In this document: positions 1 through 8,524 of the stretch, piece by piece
Numbering within the stretch: the first letter of the stretch is position 1
How the letters are laid out: each line of letters starts with the position of its first letter
Source of the DNA: Terrimonas_A sp051954695
GTDB taxonomy: Bacteria; Bacteroidota; Bacteroidia; Chitinophagales; Chitinophagaceae
Direction: 5' to 3'
DNA: 64,000 bases
Assembly (NCBI GenBank): GCA_051954695.1
Contig: JBQCHL010000018.1
Location: 124,001 to 188,000 of the forward strand
Notes under the pieces: generated by a model
Database searches by the model: none
Seen by the model: the letters and a program-made list of their open reading frames with translations, nothing else
What the model was told of the DNA's origin: nothing
Made by a program: the position numbers and the translations under genes

Positions 1-201
1 ACAATGCAGTTGCTCGGAGAGGTTAAGAATAAAAAAGCCGGAAGCATAGTAAAGTTGCAGGTAGAACAGGGAGGTGTATTGAAAACGATCCCGTTGATAC
101 TGGGTACTCAATTCACCCGTAGCTTTACAATTGGAAAAGCAAGCAACCCGGATCAATTGCAGTCGGTCATTTTTAAAGATTGGTCGCGCGTAAACCCATA
201 A
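1..201 (+). CDS. C-terminal end of a protein, possibly an M61-type peptidase with a PDZ tail (partial)
   Basis: The reading frame is open to the left edge, so only about the last 66 residues are visible and the start lies outside the window; the ATG at position 4 is probably internal. The visible part reads like the end of a PDZ fold: a stretch like KKAGSIVKLQVEQGG, then a beta strand and a TLG-like turn (LILGTQF), resembling the C-terminal PDZ domain of M61 glycyl aminopeptidases. That is inference from a short fragment. The next gene starts 35 bp downstream on the same strand, so the two may be co-transcribed. It could equally be the end of another PDZ protease or a hypothetical protein. 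Confidence 0.5.
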   Translation, partial: TMQLLGEVKNKKAGSIVKLQVEQGGVLKTIPLILGTQFTRSFTIGKASNPDQLQSVIFKDWSRVNP

Positions 202-236
202 AACTTAAGTATTCTAAATATTAAAGCTCATTCAAG

Positions 237-1487
237 GTGAAACATGTCGTTGTCATTGGTGGAGGAATAATCGGATTAAGTTCGGCTTATTATTTACAAC
301 AGGCCGGCCATCGGGTAACAGTACTGGATAAAGGTAATTTCCTCGATAATTGCTCTTATGGCAATGCGGGTTATGTTTGCCCCAGCCACTTCACTCCATT
401 GGCGGCACCAGGCATTGTGAGCCAGGGATTGAAATGGATGCTGAATTCCCGCAGTCCTTTTTATGTGCAGCCCTCTCTTAATCCTTCACTGATAGACTGG
501 GGGTTTAAGTTCATGAAAAGTGCTACGCAAAGAAACGTAGACAAGGCCGCAGTGCCCCTGCGTGATATTGCTTTGCTGAGCCAGCGGGAATATGAATCAT
601 GGGCAGCCCTTCCTGGTTTTGATTTTGCTTATCAACATAAGGGCTTGCTTGAGATCTTTCAAACAGAAAAAGTGGCCGAGCATGCAAAACATACAGTAGA
701 AAAAGGAAAAAGGTTAGGGCTGGAAGTAGAGTTGCTCGATTATGAAGCTATGCAACAACTCGAGCCACAGGCAAAGATCAATGCATTGGGAGCCATTTTT
801 TTTAAATGCGATGCCCATCTTTATCCCAATAAACTGATGCAAAACCTGATCGCTTACCTGAAACAGCAATCAGTTCAGCTCCTCGTGAATGAAGAAGTAA
901 CGGGTTTTGAGAAGAAGCAAAAAAATATAACCAGGGTGCTTACTGCTACAAACGCTTTTGATGCGGATGAGGTGGTGATCGCCAGCGGCTCCTGGAGCAG
1001 GGAAACAGCCGCTTTACTTGATACCAAGATCCCTTTGATGCCCGGCCGCGGTTATTCCATTACACTGGAAGATTCTCCTTATTACCTGAACTATCCCGCT
1101 ATACTGACTGAAGGAAGAGTAGCCATAACCCCGATGGATGGAAATAAGATCCGCTTTGGCGGCACTATGGAAGTGGTATCTACCAAAGCAGCGCCGCGTT
1201 ATAACCGAGTGGAAGGCATCTTGAAAGCCGTAAAAGATTTTCTGCCTTCTTTCGATATACCACGCCCTCCGGATGATAAAATATGGTTTGGTTACAGACC
1301 CTGCTCTGCAGATGGGTTACCTTATATCGGGCGGATATCGAAATTCAATAATGTGGTTGTTGCCACTGGCCATTCCATGCTTGGTTTGAGCCTTGGCGCT
1401 GGTACAGGCAAGCTGGTTGCTGAAACGATAGATGGGCAACCTGCCAGTATAGATCTTTCCGCCTTTGCTGTTGAAAGATTTGGGTAA
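237..1487 (+). CDS. DadA-family FAD-dependent D-amino-acid dehydrogenase, candidate D-hydroxyproline dehydrogenase
   Basis: Predicted flavoprotein of 416 residues oxidising a D-amino or imino acid and passing electrons to the respiratory chain. The N-terminus carries the dinucleotide-binding motif VVIGGGIIGLSSAYYL (residues 4-19), and the C-terminus has the DAO-type ATGHSMLGLSLGAGTG segment that closes the FAD site. The NCSYGNAGYVCPSH segment near residue 38 is typical of DadA-like enzymes found in bacterial 4-hydroxyproline clusters. The start is GTG; the nearest ATG is out of frame. It is convergent with the APC permease, the two stop codons abutting at 1487/1488. With that permease, the AraC regulator and two proline peptidases nearby, D-hydroxyproline is the likeliest substrate, but D-alanine or another D-amino acid cannot be excluded. 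No hydroxyproline epimerase is inside the window; it could lie upstream. Confidence 0.8.
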   Translation: MKHVVVIGGGIIGLSSAYYLQQAGHRVTVLDKGNFLDNCSYGNAGYVCPSHFTPLAAPGIVSQGLKWMLNSRSPFYVQPSLNPSLIDWGFKFMKSATQRNVDKAAVPLRDIALLSQREYESWAALPGFDFAYQHKGLLEIFQTEKVAEHAKHTVEKGKRLGLEVELLDYEAMQQLEPQAKINALGAIFFKCDAHLYPNKLMQNLIAYLKQQSVQLLVNEEVTGFEKKQKNITRVLTATNAFDADEVVIASGSWSRETAALLDTKIPLMPGRGYSITLEDSPYYLNYPAILTEGRVAITPMDGNKIRFGGTMEVVSTKAAPRYNRVEGILKAVKDFLPSFDIPRPPDDKIWFGYRPCSADGLPYIGRISKFNNVVVATGHSMLGLSLGAGTGKLVAETIDGQPASIDLSAFAVERFG

Positions 1488-2918
1488 TCAATTATTGGAT
1501 AGATCGTTATCCTTTTGATGGTAAATTCTTCCCCGGGAAGCCATCACGAGGTAATACACGGGTATTCCAAGTAGAGTAATGATAAGCCCCGGCCAGGTGA
1601 ACTTCGGCTTATAGATGATCAATAGAATGCAGAATGTAAGTCCCATGGCGATATACAGCAGCGGCAACACGGGATATCCTACTGCTTTATAAGGCCGCTC
1701 GATATGCGGTTGCTTTTTTCTTAAGATGAAGATGCCGGCAATGGTAAGCATATAAAACACTACAACCACAAAAGAGATCATATCAAGCAGGTCGCCATAT
1801 TTGCCGCTAAGGCTCCAGGCGCAGGCAAATAAGCATTGAATCCATAAGGCAAAGCCTGGCACTGCTGCCTTATTCAGTTGAGCCGCCTTTTTAAAGAAAA
1901 GCCCATCATTTGCCATTGTATAATATACCCTTGCGCCAGCCATCACCAACCCGTTGTTGCAGCCGAATGTAGAGATCATGATCATGACAGCGATGATAAC
2001 GGTGCCTGCCTGCCCAAAGATGATGTGTGCGGCAGATACGGCCACCCGGTCTTTATCGGCAGATGCAATGTCCTGCAGGGACAACACCCCGAGATACATG
2101 ATATTGGTAAGCAGATAAATAATGGTAACGATCAATACGCCGAGAAAAAGGCTGAGGCCGATATTACGTTTAGGATTGCGGACCTCGCCTGCAATAAACG
2201 TTACATTATGCCATGAATCGCTGCTGAAAACAGAGCCGACCATTGCGGCAGCTATGGCTCCCAGGGCGGCAATGGTGGTATAATTGGTGGTACTGCCTTC
2301 AGTTGATAAATGCTGAAGCTTCCATGCATCTGTCCAGTTGGCATTCCATATTTCAGGTTTAAGGGCTACCAATCCAAAGATGATCAGCCCGAAAAGACTT
2401 AAGAGTTTTGTAAGCGTAAAAGTTGTCTGAATGCCTTTCCCGCTTTTTACACCACGTGTATTAATAAATGTGAGCAGGACAATAATAAGTATTGAAAGTA
2501 ATTGAGCTGGTGAAATAGTAAGAAAGCCAAGGTCTAATGCCACTTTATCTTCGCTGAAAGCCGGTATGATATACGCAGTGAATTTTGCAAAAGCCACACC
2601 AACAGCGGCTATAGTGGCGGTCTGTATCACCGAAAAGAAACTCCAGCCATAAAGAAAACCGATCAGAGGATTATATGCTTCCTTTAAGTATACGTACTGA
2701 CCACCTGCTTTGGGATACATGGCACTGAGTTCTCCATAGCTGACGGCAGCTATCAATGTCATAATACCTGTGATCAACCATACCAGTATCAACCAGCCGG
2801 CGCTTCCCACATTGCGGGTAATATCAGCACTTACAATAAAGATCCCCGATCCGATCATGCTTCCGGCAACAAGCATGGTGGCATCCAGCAGTTTGAGCGT
2901 TGGTTTGAAAGTAGTCAT
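1488..2918 (-). CDS. APC-family amino-acid permease
   Basis: Multi-spanning inner-membrane transporter of 476 residues, predicted to import or exchange amino acids. The N-terminal helix carries the APC signature GSMIGSGIFIVS, and helix 3 holds SYGELSAMYPKAGGQYVYLKE, typical of the LAT/amino-acid exchanger branch. About 12 hydrophobic segments can be counted. I place the start at 2918 (MTTFKPTLKLLD) rather than at 2951, because that gives the short N-terminus normal for the family. It lies 72 bp downstream of the AraC gene on the same strand and is probably co-transcribed with it. Context suggests proline, hydroxyproline or other amino acids released by the neighbouring peptidases; substrate specificity cannot be read from the sequence. 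Confidence 0.88.
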   Translation of the reverse strand: MTTFKPTLKLLDATMLVAGSMIGSGIFIVSADITRNVGSAGWLILVWLITGIMTLIAAVSYGELSAMYPKAGGQYVYLKEAYNPLIGFLYGWSFFSVIQTATIAAVGVAFAKFTAYIIPAFSEDKVALDLGFLTISPAQLLSILIIVLLTFINTRGVKSGKGIQTTFTLTKLLSLFGLIIFGLVALKPEIWNANWTDAWKLQHLSTEGSTTNYTTIAALGAIAAAMVGSVFSSDSWHNVTFIAGEVRNPKRNIGLSLFLGVLIVTIIYLLTNIMYLGVLSLQDIASADKDRVAVSAAHIIFGQAGTVIIAVMIMISTFGCNNGLVMAGARVYYTMANDGLFFKKAAQLNKAAVPGFALWIQCLFACAWSLSGKYGDLLDMISFVVVVFYMLTIAGIFILRKKQPHIERPYKAVGYPVLPLLYIAMGLTFCILLIIYKPKFTWPGLIITLLGIPVYYLVMASRGRIYHQKDNDLSNN

Positions 2919-2990
2919 TCTGCTAATATATGGAAGGGGCTGTAGCAGCAATTGACCATTCTTGCCTGGATATAAGCAGATATTAACTGG

Positions 2991-3875
2991 TTATGGTTGT
3001 TCCACGCTCTGGTAAAAATTGTTGACGTACTCTGAAGGAGACAGGGCTGTAACACTTTTAAACACACGGTTGAAATTGGTGATGCTGTTGAACCCGCAGC
3101 GGTAGGCAATGGTAGAGATACTATCATAAGCTCCATCTGTAAGTTGCTTACAGGCTTCATTGATACGCACTTCATTCAAAAATGATACAAAAGTGTGGCG
3201 GGTATGTTTTTTAAAATACCTGCAGAAAGCCTGGGGCGTCATATGGGCTTGCTTTGCTACATCTTCCAGGGCTACTGCCTTGTCATAATGCTGCATGATG
3301 TAATTATATATGCTGGCTATGCGCATCCCTTCATGCTCGCTGTATTGCTGGGGTTGGGTAAAGGACGATAGAGGAGGCAACTTTCCGTAGCCAAGCAAAC
3401 TGCGGAGGATCTCTATAAAATGGACCACTTTATCGGGCCCTTTACTGTTATGCACTTTCACCATAAGGTTTGCGATCTCTCCTACATGCTGCTGCGGTAT
3501 CTGGAACCCTGATGTTTGCTGCATAATGAATTTTTTAAGGCTTTTCATTTCCGGCAGATCAAACAGGGGCACAAGTGCTTTGGAAGGATTGAAAAAGATA
3601 TTCAGTGCTGAAATGGTCTTTTTGCTTTTGGGAAGAAAATAGGAAGGGTCACTTTTGAACAGATGTGGCTGGTTGGCTCCAAGCCAGAAAATTTCATTGG
3701 CACCAAAAATATGCATGTTATTATCCACTACTAATGTACCTTCCCCTTTCTGAACCCATGTCAGTTGTATCTCTTCATGCCGGTGCAGGTGTGGGTAGAA
3801 ATAAGGCAATACTTCCTGCTGCGCAATGATCGTTTGATTGGCTGGGACAGGGATAGTGAACTGCAGGACTTTCAT
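2991..3875 (-). CDS. AraC-family transcriptional regulator
   Basis: DNA-binding regulator of 294 residues. The N-terminal part is a cupin-like sensor (PHLHRHEEIQLTWVQKGEG near residue 29, then ANEIFWLGANQPHLF). The C-terminal 100 residues form the double helix-turn-helix of AraC proteins: ALEDVAKQAHMTPQAFCRYF for the first HTH and ISTIAYRCGFNSITNFNRVF for the second, followed by the usual SPSEY end. It is transcribed away from the glycosidase run starting at 4061 and toward the permease gene, so it is well placed to control both sides of the 185-bp divergent region. The ligand is unknown; an amino acid or arabinoside derived from the substrate of this locus is plausible. Confidence 0.9.
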   Translation of the reverse strand: MKVLQFTIPVPANQTIIAQQEVLPYFYPHLHRHEEIQLTWVQKGEGTLVVDNNMHIFGANEIFWLGANQPHLFKSDPSYFLPKSKKTISALNIFFNPSKALVPLFDLPEMKSLKKFIMQQTSGFQIPQQHVGEIANLMVKVHNSKGPDKVVHFIEILRSLLGYGKLPPLSSFTQPQQYSEHEGMRIASIYNYIMQHYDKAVALEDVAKQAHMTPQAFCRYFKKHTRHTFVSFLNEVRINEACKQLTDGAYDSISTIAYRCGFNSITNFNRVFKSVTALSPSEYVNNFYQSVEQP

Positions 3876-4060
3876 ACTGGCAAAATATTAAATTACGTAA
3901 ATTAACACTGAAACCTCGACCTCGTCGCAAAATAGGTTAAAATTTGGTTACCGCAGGGGGTAGAGTAATATCTGGTAATAGATAGTTAATATTTGTATAT
4001 ATGACATTTATAAAAAACCCTATTTTTAGCTGGCTTATGCAAACTACATTATCCTCAATT
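3876..4060. promoter_or_regulatory. Divergent intergenic region between the AraC gene and the GH97 operon
   Basis: This 185-bp AT-rich stretch must hold the promoters for the araC-permease unit and the GH97-GH127-GH51-peptidase run. A TTTG near 3954 and TAATATTTG near 3987 resemble the Bacteroidota -33/-7 elements, but neither fits exactly and I would not fix a start site. No strong inverted repeat stands out. Confidence 0.4.
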
Positions 4061-6049
4061 ATGCTTCGTCCGGTACGGATAACCATCCTGCTTATCGCAT
4101 TAATGTGCTTACATTTCTCTGTATGGGCCAGGAAATGGGACCTTGCTTCTCCTAATGGAACGATCACTATCACAGTGGAAGTAGAAGGAACGATAAAATG
4201 GTCGGTCCGTTATAATAATGAATGGGTATTAATGCCCTCTGCAATTGCCATGCAATTCAGTAATGGGGTAAAAGCCGGAGAATCTGCTTCTGTCAAAAAC
4301 TTCAAACTTTCGTCTGTGAACCAGGTGATCGAAGCAGTGGTGCCGGTAAAAACGCGTTTTATACCGGAGTTGTATAGTGAGATCCGCATTAATTGTAAGG
4401 AAGGATATTCAGTGATCTTCAGAGCCTACAATGATGGAGTGGCTTATCGTTTTGAAACAGGTTTTCCTCAGGAGAAGGTGCAGGTGACAGGGGAAACCGT
4501 AGACCTGAATTTCACTGGTGATCACCGTGTATTCTGGCCAGTGGAAACAGACAAAGGATTCCAGTCGCATTTTGAATCGCTTTATAAAGACAGTGTGCTG
4601 TCTGCGTTCAGCGCGCAACAGCATGGAGCCCTTCCTTTCCTGGTAAAAACAGGACAGGACCTTAATTTGCTTATCAGCGAATCAGACCTTTACGATTATC
4701 CCAACCTTTTCTTTACAGGAACAGGCGGCCCAGGTCTTAAATCAACTTTCCCCAAAGTCATCCTTGATAAAGTGCCTTTCCGCGATCGCGGATATACGAT
4801 CACCAAACTGGCTGATTATATCGCTGACACAAAAGGAAAACGCGTTTATCCCTGGAGAAGTATTGCGATCTGCCCCCAGGATAAAGACCTGCTGGAAACC
4901 AATCTTACCTATAAACTGGCTTCACCCAATAGCTTAACCGATACAAAATGGATCAGGCCTGGCAAAGTAGCCTGGGACTGGTGGAATGCGAACAATATTT
5001 ATGGAGTGGATTTTAAAGCCGGATTGAACACAGCGACCTATAAATATTATGTTGATTTTGCATCGGCCTATGGATTGGAGTACGTGATACTTGATGAAGG
5101 CTGGTCTGCTACCACCACTGATGTATTGCATTCCCGCAAGGAAATTGACCTGCAGGAACTGGTCAGCTATGCCAATTCAAAAAATGTAGGCATTATATTA
5201 TGGACACTCTGGAACCCGCTCGATGATAATATGGATGCGATACTTGACCAGTTTGCGCAATGGGGCGTTAAAGGCATCAAGGTTGATTTCATGGCCAGGG
5301 CAGATCAATATATGGTGAATTATTATGAACGTGTTGCATCAGCAGCTGCCAAAAGAAAATTACTGGTCGATTTTCATGGCGCTTACAAGCCGGTAGGGCT
5401 TAACAGGAAATATCCGAATGTGCTTAGCTATGAAGGCGTGCGTGGTTTGGAAAACGATAAGTGGAGTGCGGATATCACGCCAACGCATGATGTAACATTA
5501 CCGTTTATCCGGATGGCAGCAGGACCGATGGATTATACCCCCGGCGCTATGATCAATGCCAATAAGTCAAATTTCAGGATCGTATTTACTGAACCAATGA
5601 GCCAGGGCACCAGGGCTCACCAGGCTGCAATGTATATTGTATATGAAAGTCCTTTACAGATGTTGGCAGACAACCCTTCCAATTATCTGAAAGAACCTGC
5701 GTATACCCAGTTCATTTCGCAGATGCCTACTGTATGGGATACCACCATTGCATTGCAGGGCAGCGCAGGGGAGTACGTAGCAGTGGCCCGGCGTAAAGGT
5801 GAGAAATGGTATATCGGGGCGATGACAAACTGGAGCAGCAGGGAACTGTCTGTAGCGCTTTCTTTCCTGGCACCCGGCAGCAATTACTCCATGCAGGTAT
5901 TGGAAGATGGCCCGAATGCACAACAGCATGCAGCAGATTATAAAACATCCACACGTAAAGTGGCGGCGGGTGAAAAGATATCTATTCCAATGAGTGGCGG
6001 CGGCGGATGGAGTGCAGTGTTGACACCATTGGCAGGGGGTTCACAATAA
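4061..6049 (+). CDS. GH97 retaining alpha-galactosidase-like glycoside hydrolase
   Basis: Secreted or periplasmic glycosidase of about 662 residues. The start at 4061 gives a normal signal peptide (MLRPVRITILLIAL ... VWA, then RKWD); ATGs at 4001 and 4040 would add a non-signal extension. An N-terminal beta-sandwich (residues 25-260) precedes a TIM barrel with WDWWNANNIYG, VILDEGW and GVKGIKVDFM. Asp409 in KVDFM aligns with the catalytic nucleophile of retaining GH97 enzymes and Glu458 in YEGVRGLE with their acid/base, a pattern known for alpha-galactosidases; the inverting SusB-type alpha-glucosidases lack that Asp. The segment LVDFHGAYKPVGLNRKYPN is also typical of the retaining group. It is first in a run with GH127 44 bp downstream. 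Expected product: galactose from alpha-galactosides, possibly alpha-Gal on extensin serine. Confidence 0.88.
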   Translation: MLRPVRITILLIALMCLHFSVWARKWDLASPNGTITITVEVEGTIKWSVRYNNEWVLMPSAIAMQFSNGVKAGESASVKNFKLSSVNQVIEAVVPVKTRFIPELYSEIRINCKEGYSVIFRAYNDGVAYRFETGFPQEKVQVTGETVDLNFTGDHRVFWPVETDKGFQSHFESLYKDSVLSAFSAQQHGALPFLVKTGQDLNLLISESDLYDYPNLFFTGTGGPGLKSTFPKVILDKVPFRDRGYTITKLADYIADTKGKRVYPWRSIAICPQDKDLLETNLTYKLASPNSLTDTKWIRPGKVAWDWWNANNIYGVDFKAGLNTATYKYYVDFASAYGLEYVILDEGWSATTTDVLHSRKEIDLQELVSYANSKNVGIILWTLWNPLDDNMDAILDQFAQWGVKGIKVDFMARADQYMVNYYERVASAAAKRKLLVDFHGAYKPVGLNRKYPNVLSYEGVRGLENDKWSADITPTHDVTLPFIRMAAGPMDYTPGAMINANKSNFRIVFTEPMSQGTRAHQAAMYIVYESPLQMLADNPSNYLKEPAYTQFISQMPTVWDTTIALQGSAGEYVAVARRKGEKWYIGAMTNWSSRELSVALSFLAPGSNYSMQVLEDGPNAQQHAADYKTSTRKVAAGEKISIPMSGGGGWSAVLTPLAGGSQ

Positions 6050-6093
6050 TTCAAATAATTTCTACCAGTCCCGATAAATTAAACAGCAATAAA

Positions 6094-8505
6094 ATGAAAA
6101 AACTGATTGTGTTCCTGTTGCCCGGCTCCCTGTGTTGTTTGTCTGATGCTGGCGCGCAGGTGCAGCTACAGAATGATTATCCGATCCAGCCCGTGGCTTT
6201 TACCCACGTGCAGGTGACAGACAATTTCTGGGCGCCAAAGATCAGGGTGAATGCGGAAGTAACGATCCCTTATACGCTCGATCAGTGTAAACGGACAGGA
6301 AGGATAGATAATTTCCTGGTAGCAGCCGGCAAAAAGAAAGCAGATAAATTAACGGAGTATACTTTTGACGACACCGATCTGTATAAAGTGATAGAAGGAG
6401 CAAGCTATGGCTTGCAGGTAAAAAAGAATCCTGCACTGGAGCGGTATCTTGACACGCTGATCAATATCATCGGCGATGCGCAGGAAGCTGATGGATATCT
6501 TTATACATTCCGCACAGCAAAAGTGGCCAAGCCCCACGACTGGATTGGCAGCAAGCGCTGGGAAAAAGAAGAAGACCTCAGCCATGAATTGTATAATTCC
6601 GGCCACCTGTTTGAAGCCGCAGTAGCACATTACCAGGCTACAGGTAAAAAAAGCTTGCTGAACATTGCTATTCGCAATGCAGACCTGCTGGTAAAGACCT
6701 TTGGACCGGGAAAAGAAGAAAAATTTCCCGGCCACCAGATCGTTGAAACAGGACTCACAAAATTGTATCGCGTAACAGGAAAAAAAGAATACCTCGATCT
6801 CGCCAAATTCTTTCTCGATCTCCGCGGCACGCCAGGGCATTTGAACCATGAATACAGCCAGGCACACAAAAAAGTAGTAGACCAGCATGAAGCAGTAGGT
6901 CATGCCGTTCGGGCAACCTATATGTACACCGGCATGGCCGATGTAGCTGCGCTTACCGGCAATCAGCAATATCTTGAAGCAATTGATGATCTGTGGAATG
7001 ATGTTGTGTATAAAAAAATATACATTACCGGAGGCATAGGCGCTACCGGGGCTGGCGAAGCATTTGGCAAACCTTATGATCTGCCTAATATGTCTGCTTA
7101 TGCAGAAACCTGTGCAGCTATTGCAAATGTGTACTGGAACAGCCGCATGTTCCTTCTGCATGGCGATGCAAAATATATCGATGTAATGGAGCGCACTTTA
7201 TACAACGGATTATTATCCGGCGTTTCTCTCAGCGGCGACCGTTTCTTTTATCCCAATCCTTTAGCCTCTATGGGGCAGCATCAGCGAAGTGCATGGTTTG
7301 GTTGTGCCTGCTGCATATCCAATATGACAAGATTTCTTCCTTCAATGCCTGGGTATGTATATGCGCAAAATCAAAATGATCTTTATGTAAACCTTTTTGT
7401 AGGAAGCGAATCAGCCATTCAATTGCCTGCCGGCAAACTTAATATCGTTCAAAACACTAACTACCCATGGGATGGAAAGAACGAGATCGTGATCAATAAC
7501 GAGAAGAGCTTCCGTTTTGCTTTGCATGTGCGCGTTCCCGGATGGGCAGTTAACAAGCCAATACCCGGAGATCTCTATAACAGCGGCAGCAACAGCGAAG
7601 CGCCTGTCAGGTTTTTACTCAACGGCCAACCCCTTACGTATAAAATGGAGAAGGGCTATGCAGTGATAGATCGCACCTGGAAAAAAGGTGACAAGCTGAG
7701 CTTTGAATTTCCGATGGAAATAGAAAAGATTGCGGCCAACGGCCAGGTGGCAGCTGATAAAGACCGCTTTGCCTTGCAACGTGGGCCTATCGTTTATTGC
7801 TTGGAAGGACCCGATAATAAAGATGCAGCAGTAATGAATATCGTAGTTGATAAGAATGCTCCTATACAGGCTGTGTACAGACCCGATCTTTTGAATGGAG
7901 TGATGACGCTGTCGATGAAAGGATCTTCTACCAAACGGCAACTCAATAGCAGTGAACTGCTCAAAACTGCGCAGGACGTTACCGCCATTCCCTATTATTC
8001 CTGGGCTAACAGAGGCCCCGGTGAAATGGAGGTTTGGATACCTTTTGAGGAATCGGCTGCAAGGCCTATGCCTGCACCTACTATTGCTTCAAAAAGCAAG
8101 GTCTCCGCTTCTATCAAAAATGGCCGTATGTTAAAAGCATTGAACGACCAGTATGATCCGCAGGATTCAAGGGATGCAAGCGCTGTGTACCTGCATTGGT
8201 GGCCAAAGAAAAATTCCCTGGAATATGTGCAATACGATTTCGATGCTGCGAACACTGTGTCTGAAACAAGCGTGTATTGGTTTGACGACGGACCTTTCGG
8301 CGGTTGCCGTGTCCCGGCTTCCTGGAAAGTATTATATAAGAAAGGGGAAGAATGGGTGCCTGTTAAAGTGATCTCCGCCGACCCTATAGCCAAAGACAAA
8401 TACAATACGATCCGGTTTGAACCGGTTACTACCACTGCATTGAAACTGGAGATACAGCAACCCACGGACCATTCTGCAGGGTTGCACGAATGGATCGTGA
8501 AGTAA
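6094..8505 (+). CDS. GH127 beta-L-arabinofuranosidase
   Basis: Exported enzyme of about 803 residues (older name DUF1680), predicted to release L-arabinose from beta-L-arabinofuranosides such as hydroxyproline-linked arabinooligosaccharides. The start at 6094 gives a signal peptide (MKKLIVFLLPGSLCCLSDAGAQ); upstream in-frame codons overlap the GH97 gene. The zinc/thiolate site of GH127 is intact: Glu338 and Cys340 in YAETCAAIANVYW, and Cys406-Cys407 in GCACCISNMTRF, matching the Glu338, Cys340, Cys417 and Cys418 set of Bifidobacterium HypBA1, where the first Cys of the pair is the nucleophile. An (alpha/alpha)6 domain covers roughly residues 30-430, with beta-sandwich domains after it and an extra C-terminal module (about 680-803) that the shortest family members lack. 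GH51 follows after 19 bp. Confidence 0.9.
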   Translation: MKKLIVFLLPGSLCCLSDAGAQVQLQNDYPIQPVAFTHVQVTDNFWAPKIRVNAEVTIPYTLDQCKRTGRIDNFLVAAGKKKADKLTEYTFDDTDLYKVIEGASYGLQVKKNPALERYLDTLINIIGDAQEADGYLYTFRTAKVAKPHDWIGSKRWEKEEDLSHELYNSGHLFEAAVAHYQATGKKSLLNIAIRNADLLVKTFGPGKEEKFPGHQIVETGLTKLYRVTGKKEYLDLAKFFLDLRGTPGHLNHEYSQAHKKVVDQHEAVGHAVRATYMYTGMADVAALTGNQQYLEAIDDLWNDVVYKKIYITGGIGATGAGEAFGKPYDLPNMSAYAETCAAIANVYWNSRMFLLHGDAKYIDVMERTLYNGLLSGVSLSGDRFFYPNPLASMGQHQRSAWFGCACCISNMTRFLPSMPGYVYAQNQNDLYVNLFVGSESAIQLPAGKLNIVQNTNYPWDGKNEIVINNEKSFRFALHVRVPGWAVNKPIPGDLYNSGSNSEAPVRFLLNGQPLTYKMEKGYAVIDRTWKKGDKLSFEFPMEIEKIAANGQVAADKDRFALQRGPIVYCLEGPDNKDAAVMNIVVDKNAPIQAVYRPDLLNGVMTLSMKGSSTKRQLNSSELLKTAQDVTAIPYYSWANRGPGEMEVWIPFEESAARPMPAPTIASKSKVSASIKNGRMLKALNDQYDPQDSRDASAVYLHWWPKKNSLEYVQYDFDAANTVSETSVYWFDDGPFGGCRVPASWKVLYKKGEEWVPVKVISADPIAKDKYNTIRFEPVTTTALKLEIQQPTDHSAGLHEWIVK

Positions 8506-8524
8506 TTTTAACATCCAATACACG

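Noticed and set aside
6349..7161. 270-residue open frame on the minus strand inside the GH127 gene
   Set aside because: It is antisense to a gene with an intact catalytic site and is rich in Cys, Ile and Phe with no recognisable domain.
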